64,000 nt of DNA from Cytophagaceae bacterium (GTDB lineage Bacteria > Bacteroidota > Bacteroidia > Cytophagales > Cyclobacteriaceae). Below the pieces are notes generated by a model. It was not told where the DNA came from. It saw only the letters and a program-made list of their open reading frames with translations, and made no database searches. The stretch covers positions 2,887,234 through 2,951,233 of the forward strand of contig CP030886.1 in the NCBI GenBank assembly GCA_006969745.1, given 5' to 3'. The position numbers and the translations under genes were made by a program. This document shows, piece after piece, positions 1-7,838 of the stretch. The first letter of the stretch is position 1. Every line of letters begins with the position of its first letter.

Positions 1-558
1 GTCTATTACTACCCACCCTTCATATTTCCATCCTGCAGAAAGTTCTGGCAAATCAAGACCCGCAACAGCAGATCCGGAACTGTTATCTAAAAACCAGATG
101 CCGCTGAATTCCTCCTCCGATGCCCCTGTGCCTGTCGGTGCAGCAATTATGTATTTGCCGGCAGCACTTTCAAAATTAGATCCAACAGTGGAGGTAGCAA
201 GATTTGCTGAGCCTCCATCAAACGCACCAGCTAAAATCTTTGTGGCAGCAGGTGCTGGATCAGAATCAGGTACAGGCTCAATAGAAAGAACAAACATAGT
301 GGCTGCCTCAAGGTCAGCACTTGCCACTTCGAAAGTCGAAGAAGATAAATTCCCACTTCCATCCACTGTAAATGTTCCGGTAGAAACAGGAGATCCATCT
401 ACTATCACCCAGCCTTCATACGCGAAATCGGAACCTAAATCCTCAAGACCATCTATGGATAGAGTAAGATCTGACACTGAAGGCCCGTTACTATCATCAT
501 CGCCACAGCTTGTTAATATTAAACATGTGGCAGTTAGCATTACAAATAATTTTTTCAT
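1..558 (-). CDS. Lipoprotein with anti-sigma-K-like repeats, partial at window edge
   Basis: The frame is open from an ATG at 558 to base 1, giving 186 codons without a stop, so the C-terminus lies outside the window. The N-terminus is a lipoprotein signal, MKKLFVMLTATCLILTSC, followed by Gly-Asp-Asp-Asp, which predicts lipid attachment at Cys18. The rest is rich in Ser, Gly and Ala. The motif YEGWV-(I/V)-(V/I)-D occurs twice, near residue 45 with PVSTGTF after it and again at the truncated end. This resembles the C-terminal domain of RskA-type anti-sigma proteins (family knowledge), but here there is no transmembrane anchor or zinc domain, so a role in sigma control is not implied. An inverted repeat TGTGA-N5-TCACA lies 43 bp upstream (601-615). 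Confidence 0.8.
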   Translation of the reverse strand, partial: MKKLFVMLTATCLILTSCGDDDSNGPSVSDLTLSIDGLEDLGSDFAYEGWVIVDGSPVSTGTFTVDGSGNLSSSTFEVASADLEAATMFVLSIEPVPDSDPAPAATKILAGAFDGGSANLATSTVGSNFESAAGKYIIAAPTGTGASEEEFSGIWFLDNSSGSAVAGLDLPELSAGWKYEGWVVID

Positions 559-792
559 TAGAGTTCTTTTTTGTTTGATACAAATCAACGGATGATATAT
601 TGTGAAAGAATCACAAGGAATTAACATTTTAAAACGCCTACTTTATGCATTTTAAATGTCAGTAAATCAGTCGATTATGATTTTTAAAGTGCAAAGTGAT
701 AAGTCTATGATATGACGCGTCGAATACCATTGTCATGTTTTGCCATTAGATCGTGATACTTCTGTGATAAGTTTTTATTTCCTTCGAAGAAG

Positions 793-1488
793 ATGGCAAA
801 AGTTCTAATCATTGAAGATGATCCGGAGATCATAAATCTACTTGAAATTCACCTCAAAGATTTGTCTTGTGAAGTATTAAAGGCAATGGATGGTGGCACT
901 GGATTGGATATGGCAAAGCAAGAAACCCCAGATCTAATTATTCTGGACATTGCACTTCCTGTCATGGATGGAATTGAGGTATGTCAAAAAATTCGAATGC
1001 ATCAAAACACACCCATTATTATGCTCACAGCAAAATCTGAGGAAATTGATCGAGTGCTTGGACTTGAAGTAGGTGCAGATGATTACATCACCAAGCCATT
1101 TAGTGTTCGTGAATTTATTGCACGCGTAAAGGCAATCTTTAGAAGGACTAAACTTATCAAAGAAAGCATATCAAACGGAACCGCCAAGTTGTCTTTCGAA
1201 GGTCTGTCAATCGATATCGAGAAAAGGAAAGTTGAGGTGAATAATGATAGAATAGAACTTTCACCAAAAGAGTTTGAGTTGCTTACATTAATGGCCTCAC
1301 ACCCAGGAAAGAGCTACACAAGAAGTGATCTTTTGAAATTGATATGGGGTTATGATTTTGAGGGATACGAGCACACGGTCAACTCACACATCAATCGATT
1401 GAGAGCAAAGATCGAATCAGATATGACTCACCCTAAATACATTTTAACTACATGGGGTGTGGGTTACAAATTCAACGAAGAGCTATGA
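793..1488 (+). CDS. OmpR/PhoB-family response regulator
   Basis: The 231-residue protein has a receiver domain (1-115) with the acidic pocket E8-D9-D10, phospho-acceptor Asp52 in LIILDIALP, Thr79 in MLTAK and Lys101 in the TKPF motif. A winged-helix DNA-binding domain fills about 135-231, with the usual SPKEFELL and HTVNSHINRLRAKIE segments and the ending WGVGYKF. It is therefore a transcription factor activated by phosphorylation. The stop overlaps the start of the histidine kinase gene (ATGA), so the two are translationally coupled and the kinase at 1485 is its partner. The regulated genes cannot be read from the sequence. No clear promoter was seen in the 234 bp upstream. Confidence 0.95.
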   Translation: MAKVLIIEDDPEIINLLEIHLKDLSCEVLKAMDGGTGLDMAKQETPDLIILDIALPVMDGIEVCQKIRMHQNTPIIMLTAKSEEIDRVLGLEVGADDYITKPFSVREFIARVKAIFRRTKLIKESISNGTAKLSFEGLSIDIEKRKVEVNNDRIELSPKEFELLTLMASHPGKSYTRSDLLKLIWGYDFEGYEHTVNSHINRLRAKIESDMTHPKYILTTWGVGYKFNEEL

Positions 1489-2984
1489 GTAAAAGATTAT
1501 TGACCCATCGCCTCATCCGGAAGATAGGAGCTGTCTTTTTCTTGTCGGTGATACTTATGGGCGTAAGCTATATTTTCACTACTATATACTTAACTAACAA
1601 GCATTTTGAAGAACGTTCACAGAAACTAAATGCCGAGCTAGCCAACCATTTGATTGAGGAGAAGTTTCAGGGAAACTCTCCATTTCTTGAAGATGGAACT
1701 GTGAACAAGCCTCTGTTTGGTGACTTGATGCATGATATGATGGCCGTCAATCGAGGAATTGAAGTCTATTTACTAAGCACAAAAGGTGAAGTTCTATATT
1801 CGGTTGTACTAAGCCATGATAACCCAAATAATCCTGCACAATACGTCGATTTGGCTCCAATTCATGAATTTATCGAATCCGATGGGCAGAAATATATCCT
1901 TGGTGACGACCCCCGTCAAATTGGTGAAAAGAAAATATTTTCTTCTGCTAGGTTTAATCACAATGGGAAGGAAGGCTACATCTATATAGTATTGGCAGGA
2001 CAGGAAATAGATAAAGTATCGTCTACACTGTTTTCTAGCTATTTCATGAAATTGGGAATAGGGGCATCTATAATCACCATGGTTTTTGTCCTCTTTTTGG
2101 GACTCGTCAGCTTCTGGTTTCTCACAAAAAACCTCCGCTCTATTATTCATACAGTAAAAAGATTCAGAGAGGGAGATCTGAACATTCGTATCGATGAAGC
2201 GGAGAAGGCAGATCTTTCGATATTGGCAGTCAATTTTAATGAGATGGCCGATACCATTGAAAAAAATATGGAGGAGATCAAGTCGGTGGATGTGTTGCGA
2301 CGTGAGTTGATTGCCAATGTATCACATGATTTAAGAACGCCGCTTTCCATTATCAATGGTTACATTGAAACACTCCAAATAAAGAAAGCAGATCTTACAG
2401 AAGCAGAAAAAGACAAATACCTTGATATTATTAGAGCAAGTTCCGAAAAGCTAACTCGTTTGGTATCTCAACTTTTTGAATATTCAAAATTGGAAGCGAA
2501 GCAGGTTGAGCCCCTAAAAGAACCATTCGCCATGTCAGATCTCGCAATGGATTTAGTATCGAAATATCAAGTATTGGGTGAAGAGAAAGATGTGAAGATC
2601 GAATTAATTGCAGAAGGAAAATTACCTCTGGTGTTTGCTGATATTAGTTTGGTTGAGCGTGCATTGCAAAACCTACTGGATAATGCCTTAAAATTTACTC
2701 CCAAGGGTGGACGAATATCACTAAATGTGTCTGCCACAAAGGATCAGGTGAAGGTTGGTATTTCTGATACAGGTCCCGGTATCAATAAAAAAGATCAGTC
2801 GGTGATATTTGACAGGTACAGGCAATCCAAAAAGAATTCAAATCAAGAAGGAGTGGGATTAGGCCTGGCTATTGTGAAGAAGATCATGGAATTGCACAAT
2901 ACCACTATACAAGTGATCAGTACACCCAATGAAGGCAGCACTTTTGTATTTCATTTGCCCAAGTATCAGGTATCTGGCGCCTAA
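1485..2984 (+). CDS. Sensor histidine kinase (HAMP-HisKA-HATPase)
   Basis: I start this gene at the ATG overlapping the response-regulator stop. An upstream in-frame start at 1452 would lie inside the previous gene and add non-conserved residues. The 499-residue product has transmembrane segments at about 14-36 and 189-213 bounding a periplasmic sensor of about 150 residues, then a HAMP linker (214-265). The H-box NVSHDLRTPLS carries His281, the N-box QNLLDNALKF is at 395-404, and the G-boxes DTGPGI and GVGLGL are at 428-433 and 456-461. All catalytic motifs are intact. The ligand is unknown. Its stop overlaps the stop of the convergent gene at 2981 by 4 bp. Confidence 0.95.
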   Translation: MSKRLLTHRLIRKIGAVFFLSVILMGVSYIFTTIYLTNKHFEERSQKLNAELANHLIEEKFQGNSPFLEDGTVNKPLFGDLMHDMMAVNRGIEVYLLSTKGEVLYSVVLSHDNPNNPAQYVDLAPIHEFIESDGQKYILGDDPRQIGEKKIFSSARFNHNGKEGYIYIVLAGQEIDKVSSTLFSSYFMKLGIGASIITMVFVLFLGLVSFWFLTKNLRSIIHTVKRFREGDLNIRIDEAEKADLSILAVNFNEMADTIEKNMEEIKSVDVLRRELIANVSHDLRTPLSIINGYIETLQIKKADLTEAEKDKYLDIIRASSEKLTRLVSQLFEYSKLEAKQVEPLKEPFAMSDLAMDLVSKYQVLGEEKDVKIELIAEGKLPLVFADISLVERALQNLLDNALKFTPKGGRISLNVSATKDQVKVGISDTGPGINKKDQSVIFDRYRQSKKNSNQEGVGLGLAIVKKIMELHNTTIQVISTPNEGSTFVFHLPKYQVSGA

Positions 2985-4024
2985 TAATCTTTGTAGAGGT
3001 TTGGTTTACGAGTAAGCATTTGCAAACTCATATCAACCAAATCGCCCATACATTCGCACTGAAGAAAATCCTTTTCTTCATAAAAATCCGCTAATTCTTT
3101 TCGAAGTTTTTTGATGTTTTCGGGCTTAGAGAGTTTGTCTTTTTTCATTGCCGAGAGCAAATCGTCCACACGCTTACTTTCCACTTTTAAGCGGTTGGCA
3201 ATATTTGATCGTTCTTCACGCTGATACTGGCGCACAGTTTCTGGCGTCATATGCTTCAATCCGATTTTGATAATGGGATTGTTTTGTGTGTAATACTGTG
3301 GCAGGTAGATTGCTCGCCGACCTTCGTACGATTGCTGATCAAAATCAATGGCCCGCAATCGGTATTCCACATCTTCAAAATCAGGTGTGATGTCAATGAC
3401 AAAGTTGCTGCTGTGCATGTCTCCCAATAGTCTAACAAAGCAACGCTCGTTGAATTTGACAAATTCTTTTGCGAGTCGAATCTCATTTAGATTGGCACTA
3501 CCCAGGTATCGCTTGATAAACAATTCTGCAGGGACTCCAACAATGTGCTCTTCTATCAGTGTTTCCTTATTCACTACATAGCTGATCTTATTTGGAGACA
3601 ACAGGTGCTCTAGTTCAAGGCCATAGATTCGGGAGGCATCTGCATTTTTTATGTAGAAATAATCGAAGTTATCATTGATTTGGTTGACAACACGCACGCG
3701 AAATGGTTGTGTGTTTCCGTAGGCACACAAATCTACCCGATCAATGATCAGGTGGTCCATAACAGAGAGATCACCATCGGCTTTCATAATTGCGTAGACC
3801 TTTTTCAAAGAAGCATTGATATGCGCCATGTCGCCTTGCGGAAAGAAAACCGTCTCCCAAAGTGTATCATTTCCTGCCTTATCGTAAAGTGGGATGGAAT
3901 TGTCATAGCGAAGCAAATCACCATAATATATCGGCAGGTCAATTTCCCGATCATACTTTTTGATGTAAGACCTCAGTGCTTTACTAATGGGAAAAATCTC
4001 TTTTTTCTTACTAATGATCGCCAT
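2981..4024 (-). CDS. Uncharacterised protein with APH/kinase-like catalytic motifs
   Basis: I do not recognise this 347-residue protein as a named family. It has GDMHSSNFVI at 201-210 and AIDFDQQ at 225-231. These match the order and spacing of the catalytic loop (GD-x-H-xx-N) and metal-binding IDFD segment of aminoglycoside-phosphotransferase or HipA-like kinases. His204, Asn207 and Asp227 would be the key residues. No P-loop, signal peptide or membrane span is visible, and the C-terminal third is charged and helical. It is the last gene of a minus-strand run behind the bestrophin-like gene, 11 bp away. Kinase activity is inference from two motifs, and the substrate is unknown. Confidence 0.7.
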   Translation of the reverse strand: MAIISKKKEIFPISKALRSYIKKYDREIDLPIYYGDLLRYDNSIPLYDKAGNDTLWETVFFPQGDMAHINASLKKVYAIMKADGDLSVMDHLIIDRVDLCAYGNTQPFRVRVVNQINDNFDYFYIKNADASRIYGLELEHLLSPNKISYVVNKETLIEEHIVGVPAELFIKRYLGSANLNEIRLAKEFVKFNERCFVRLLGDMHSSNFVIDITPDFEDVEYRLRAIDFDQQSYEGRRAIYLPQYYTQNNPIIKIGLKHMTPETVRQYQREERSNIANRLKVESKRVDDLLSAMKKDKLSKPENIKKLRKELADFYEEKDFLQCECMGDLVDMSLQMLTRKPNLYKDY

Positions 4025-4035
4025 AGGTATATAAG

Positions 4036-4995
4036 CTAGTCAAGATATTTCACACCAAAGCGGCCGATGGTAGGTTCAATAGGTGCAGGGATTGTATCAC
4101 TCTTGATCATTTCCAGTAGGTCGATTTCAATGTTTCGGGTTATCGTAGTTATTGGCGTGTCTGCAGCACGTCCTTCAAAAGGGTCTTCCGTCACTGCTCC
4201 GGATTTTTCCAAAATAGTGAAGACAAAAGATATAGCAATGGACATAGGAATGGCACTCCAGCTCATATCCGTGACAAGTGAAAATGGAAGACACGTCACA
4301 AACAACCAGAGAAAAACGCTGGTGAAATAATTATAATAATATGGAAAAATGGTTCCTTTAATACGCTCTGCCATTCCTTGCAAGCTGTAAAATTCTTTAA
4401 TCACATTGGCGAGTTCCATGTGACGAAAGTTTTCGATCATATCTTTTTCAAATGCATTTTGAAGCTCCTCACTTTGCTTGTGTAATAATTGGGTAGGTTT
4501 ATTGTGAATTTTTCGAATTTGTTCTACCTCTTTCTTAGAGAGATACTTCTCTAAATCATCCCAATTGTTTTGTTTGCGTAGATGCATAATAAGCGCGTAA
4601 AGCCATCCAATGTGCCTGGTGATGAGCTCTTTTCTCCAAGCTAGAATTTCTTTATCCTTTACTTTTCCTTTAGAAAAATGAGTAGAAGAAAAAGTGCAAA
4701 TCATTACGCCAAAAGTCCTGCTTGCATTCACTATGCCTCCCCATACCTTTCGAGCTTCCCACCAGCGGTCGTAAGCGCTGTTGTTTCTAAAGCCGAGAAA
4801 AATAGCTAATGCTCCGCCCAAAATCGTAACCGGAACTACGGGCAATGTCATAGGTTCAAAATCAAATATTTCTCCGAATTCGTATTGAAATACGGCGAAA
4901 ATGGAAATGATTGTGAAAAGGAAAATATTCTTCTTATTGTAAAAAGTGATCCCCAAGATTTGCTTGAAAGGATTATCTGAGTACTTTAATATCAT
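4036..4995 (-). CDS. Bestrophin-family ion channel
   Basis: The 319-residue membrane protein carries the bestrophin signature FRNNSAYDRWWEARKVWG at about 69-86, preceded by two hydrophobic segments (about 23-38 and 51-68) and followed by further spans around 225-260. This family (also called UPF0187/YneE in bacteria) forms pentameric anion or cation channels in the cytoplasmic membrane. The conserved C-terminal motif EDPFEGRAADTPI is also present. Length is typical for bacterial members. It starts 1 bp after the stop of the glycosyltransferase gene and lies 11 bp before the kinase-like gene, so the three are probably one transcript. What ion it carries cannot be told from sequence. Confidence 0.92.
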   Translation of the reverse strand: MILKYSDNPFKQILGITFYNKKNIFLFTIISIFAVFQYEFGEIFDFEPMTLPVVPVTILGGALAIFLGFRNNSAYDRWWEARKVWGGIVNASRTFGVMICTFSSTHFSKGKVKDKEILAWRKELITRHIGWLYALIMHLRKQNNWDDLEKYLSKKEVEQIRKIHNKPTQLLHKQSEELQNAFEKDMIENFRHMELANVIKEFYSLQGMAERIKGTIFPYYYNYFTSVFLWLFVTCLPFSLVTDMSWSAIPMSIAISFVFTILEKSGAVTEDPFEGRAADTPITTITRNIEIDLLEMIKSDTIPAPIEPTIGRFGVKYLD

Positions 4996-4996
4996 A

Positions 4997-6070
4997 TTAT
5001 GTCAACATTTCAAGAAACCTCTGAGTTGAAGTCTCGCACCAATCTCTAAATTTATCACCAGCCTCTTTATGGTTTGGAAGATAATCCAACAAAACTTCCA
5101 GATCAAAGATTTCACTTGATTCACCTGCTCCGGCCTTTTTCGCATCTAGAGCATTGCACGCTTGCTCATAATGGCCTTCTACTGGCACCATTAATATTGG
5201 CTTGCCCATATACATAGCCTCACAGACAGATTCAAATCCGGCTGTAGTTAAGTAGCCTTTGCAGCTGGCCATCATTTGGATGAATTTTTCATCGTCGAGT
5301 CTGTGAAATGTGAGCGTATCGTCTACTTTAAGTTCATTTGGCTCATCTTTCTTGTCCCAAAAGCAATGAATGGGTATTTGCGGGTGTCGCGAATGAAAAT
5401 CCTCTACATCTGCTGAATAACCATGATTAACCATATAGACAAGAAAATGATCACCTGATGCTGGCCTGACTGATTTTGCTTTTTCTCTCAAAAGCGGGGG
5501 AACTACAAACAGTTTTTTATCAGGCTCATCAGCCATAGGCCGAAAGGATAACCCAAGAATTTTTTCTGCGCCAAATGCTGCCAAACGATTGCCCGCAAGT
5601 AGTGATGTCTTGTCATAAAATCGGCCTTTGGGGAATTCGAAAGTCGAATGACTCAGTAGGAATTGATGGGCTAATGCCACATGCCTTACTTTAGGTTTTT
5701 TGAGCATGAAATATAATCCACTCAAGAAGTCATAGAAATTGATAATTACATCAGGCTTTTCTTTTTTAACTATCTCATCAATTCGGTTTACGCTTTTGAT
5801 GAACGTTCGGTACCGTCTCAAATTCGCTGTAATAGTTTTAAATACATTGACTGAACGTGCGTTTTTGTCAGTGATAAAATTGGGACTTTCAAGCTGTGAA
5901 ATCGGACTGTCAATTTGATCCAGGAAAAATTTTGGTAGCTCACGCCTCTGGCTTTTCCCTACGATGACGTGGGCTATTTCATGTCCATTTTCCTTTAAAA
6001 TCTGAAACAATGAAATGGCTTGGGTCATGTGCCCGCGTCCTTCTGCCTGAACGATAAAGATATATTTCAT
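4997..6070 (-). CDS. GT-B glycosyltransferase, MurG/GT28-like
   Basis: The 357-residue protein begins MKYIFIVQAEGRGHMTQA. The glycine-rich turn GRGH at 11-14 is the N-terminal nucleotide-sugar loop seen in GT-B enzymes related to MurG. The C-terminal half has a donor-binding segment near residues 270-300 (TTAGFESVCEAMYMGKP) with the Gly/Glu pattern of GT28 C-terminal domains. No signal peptide is present, so it should act on the cytoplasmic side of the membrane. It resembles the conserved MJ1255/VC2487 group more than MurG itself, and no cell-wall genes are adjacent. It is 15 bp downstream of the four-helix-bundle gene and 1 bp upstream of the bestrophin gene. Confidence 0.82.
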   Translation of the reverse strand: MKYIFIVQAEGRGHMTQAISLFQILKENGHEIAHVIVGKSQRRELPKFFLDQIDSPISQLESPNFITDKNARSVNVFKTITANLRRYRTFIKSVNRIDEIVKKEKPDVIINFYDFLSGLYFMLKKPKVRHVALAHQFLLSHSTFEFPKGRFYDKTSLLAGNRLAAFGAEKILGLSFRPMADEPDKKLFVVPPLLREKAKSVRPASGDHFLVYMVNHGYSADVEDFHSRHPQIPIHCFWDKKDEPNELKVDDTLTFHRLDDEKFIQMMASCKGYLTTAGFESVCEAMYMGKPILMVPVEGHYEQACNALDAKKAGAGESSEIFDLEVLLDYLPNHKEAGDKFRDWCETSTQRFLEMLT

Positions 6071-6085
6071 TCTAGGTTAAAGTAG

Positions 6086-6442
6086 TTAGGTTTTAGTGTT
6101 TAGTGAATTAATGAGGCCTCTAATAATTTTTGAAACTTCATTACACTGAATCAAAATGGTATTGAATTCATTGTTATTCAGGTAGCCCAATCTATTTGCC
6201 AGATGCAGCATTGATCTAACCTCACTTGCAGATCCTAACGAAAAGTATAGGAATCTTGAGAAATCCGCATTGCTGCTCCTATCGAATCCTTCTGAAATAT
6301 TATTTGAAATTGAGATTGATGCTCTCCGAATTTGATCTCTAAAGCTATAATCCTTGTTCGACTCGAACTTCCGGTATATTTCCAAGGACAAATCTTGTGC
6401 TTTTTGCCAAGCAATTAAATCTTCGAATTTCTGTATGCCCAA
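6086..6442 (-). CDS. Four-helix bundle protein (IVS/S23-type)
   Basis: The 118-residue protein shows the family pattern of four-helix bundle proteins first found in 23S rRNA intervening sequences: KFEDLIAWQKAQ near the N-terminus, then RDQIRRASISISNNISEG and FSRFLYFSLGSASE. It has no rRNA context here. The reading frame has no ATG near the N-terminus, and TTG at 6442 gives the expected start MGIQKFEDL. Members form small ring-like oligomers and their function is not established. Many are inserted between unrelated genes, as here between a glycosyltransferase and a histidine kinase gene. It may be a passenger gene acquired separately. Confidence 0.85.
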   Translation of the reverse strand: MGIQKFEDLIAWQKAQDLSLEIYRKFESNKDYSFRDQIRRASISISNNISEGFDRSSNADFSRFLYFSLGSASEVRSMLHLANRLGYLNNNEFNTILIQCNEVSKIIRGLINSLNTKT

Positions 6443-6473
6443 AAACTAAATACTTAAAACTTGCTACTTACTA

Positions 6474-7838
6474 CTAAGATGCAAACTTAAGTAGAAACTC
6501 AGTGCCTTCGCCGATTTGAGACTTTGCGGTTATGTTACCACCGTGTTTCCGCATGATTTGTTTGGAAAGGCTTAGCCCGATTCCGGATCCGTTTTTCTTT
6601 GTGGTAAAGAATGGAATAAAAATTTTCTTCAAGGCTTCTTCCTCTATTCCCGTCCCATTGTCAGCAACCGAAATATAAGCACCTCCACCTTCTGTTGGCA
6701 TGGCAGTGATCGTGAGCGACTTATTCTCCTTTTCCGCGGCGGCCAATGCTTGAATAGCATTTTTCACTACATTGATAATCACCTGTTCTATTTGTTCTCG
6801 GTCAATGTTTACCTTCAGCTTTGGCTTTACCGAGCAATTTACAGTGATGTTTGCTCGTTCTGAATCTGGTTTTAGGAGCATCAGCACATGCTTGATCATA
6901 TCTTCTACCTCTACTGGTTCCAAAGATGGCAGCTTGATTCTGGTCATGTTTCTAAAGTCCGACACGAATTTGATCAAGCTCTCGCTTCTGTTGTGGATCG
7001 TCTTAACAGATAAATAAAAGTCCTCAATTGTATCATCCGGGATTTCATTGATATTCTTCCCATTTTTAAGAAATTCATCCAATTCTGTTTCTACCGTAGC
7101 AGCTAAAGACGAGATAGGAGTTACGGAATTCATGATCTCGTGGGTAAGCACCCGAATCAGGTTTTGCCATGCTTCCATTTCTTTCTCTTCCAGTTCAGAT
7201 TGGATGTTTTGAATGGAAACTAACTTAAAAGCTTTTCCTAAAAGAGAGAGTTCAATTGCATACACTGCAAGTTGCACCTCATCGTCGTTTTTGGTGATTT
7301 TTATCAAATCCCGCCCTCCGGTTTTCAATTCTTTAAAGGAGTTGTGAAGGTTGGGATGCTCACGACCGATTTGATTGATGTTTTTGATCATTTTGATGTC
7401 CAGCAGCTTTTTGGCAGCATTATTCATGATCTGAACTTCGCCTTGTGCATCAAAAGTGATTATTCCAATGCCTATATGCTGCACTATGGTGCGCAAATAC
7501 TGATGCTGTGCCTCTTTGTCGGCACGGATCTCTCGAAATTTTCTAAGTATCTCATTGAATTCGTGGTATAGCAAGTCACGACTTGAACCTGATTTTCGCT
7601 CAGGGTAAGTATTCGTGAAATCATCATAGTGGATACTTTCGAGAAAATGAACGATCTCTCGATTCGATTTTTCGAGAAAATTATAAAGGTACCAGGCTTG
7701 AAAAGCAGTAAGTGTGAAGACAAGAAATTTGGTGAAAAAATAGGAGTCTGAGTAATACAGTGATGTAAACAAAAACATGGTGAGCAGGAGCAAAAGCATC
7801 CTGCCAACCAACTGAACTTTAAATGACTTATAAACCAT
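6474..7838 (-). CDS. NtrB/NtrY-like sensor histidine kinase
   Basis: The 454-residue kinase has two N-terminal hydrophobic spans (about 12-28 and 34-54) with almost no periplasmic part, so it probably senses membrane or cytoplasmic signals. A PAS-like domain fills about 110-210. The H-box VLTHEIMNSVTPISS places the phospho-accepting His at 233. Asn360 lies in the N-box NVVKNAIQAL, and the ATP lid motifs are DNGTGI (393-398) and GSGIGL (417-422). Its start overlaps the end of the sigma-54 response-regulator gene by 11 bp, so the pair is coupled and the regulator is the cognate partner. The gene is transcribed after the regulator, from the sigma-54 promoter at 9237-9250. Confidence 0.94.
   Translation of the reverse strand: MVYKSFKVQLVGRMLLLLLTMFLFTSLYYSDSYFFTKFLVFTLTAFQAWYLYNFLEKSNREIVHFLESIHYDDFTNTYPERKSGSSRDLLYHEFNEILRKFREIRADKEAQHQYLRTIVQHIGIGIITFDAQGEVQIMNNAAKKLLDIKMIKNINQIGREHPNLHNSFKELKTGGRDLIKITKNDDEVQLAVYAIELSLLGKAFKLVSIQNIQSELEEKEMEAWQNLIRVLTHEIMNSVTPISSLAATVETELDEFLKNGKNINEIPDDTIEDFYLSVKTIHNRSESLIKFVSDFRNMTRIKLPSLEPVEVEDMIKHVLMLLKPDSERANITVNCSVKPKLKVNIDREQIEQVIINVVKNAIQALAAAEKENKSLTITAMPTEGGGAYISVADNGTGIEEEALKKIFIPFFTTKKNGSGIGLSLSKQIMRKHGGNITAKSQIGEGTEFLLKFAS

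Noticed and set aside
98..595. Plus-strand 165-residue frame
   Set aside because: It is antisense to the edge-truncated lipoprotein, which has a proper signal peptide and lipobox.
601..615. CRP-like site TGTGA-N5-TCACA upstream of the lipoprotein
   Set aside because: The spacer is 5 rather than 6 bp and no CRP-regulated context is evident, so I record it only as an inverted repeat.
6086..6442. 23S rRNA intervening sequence
   Set aside because: The encoded protein is of the IVS type, but there is no rRNA sequence around it.
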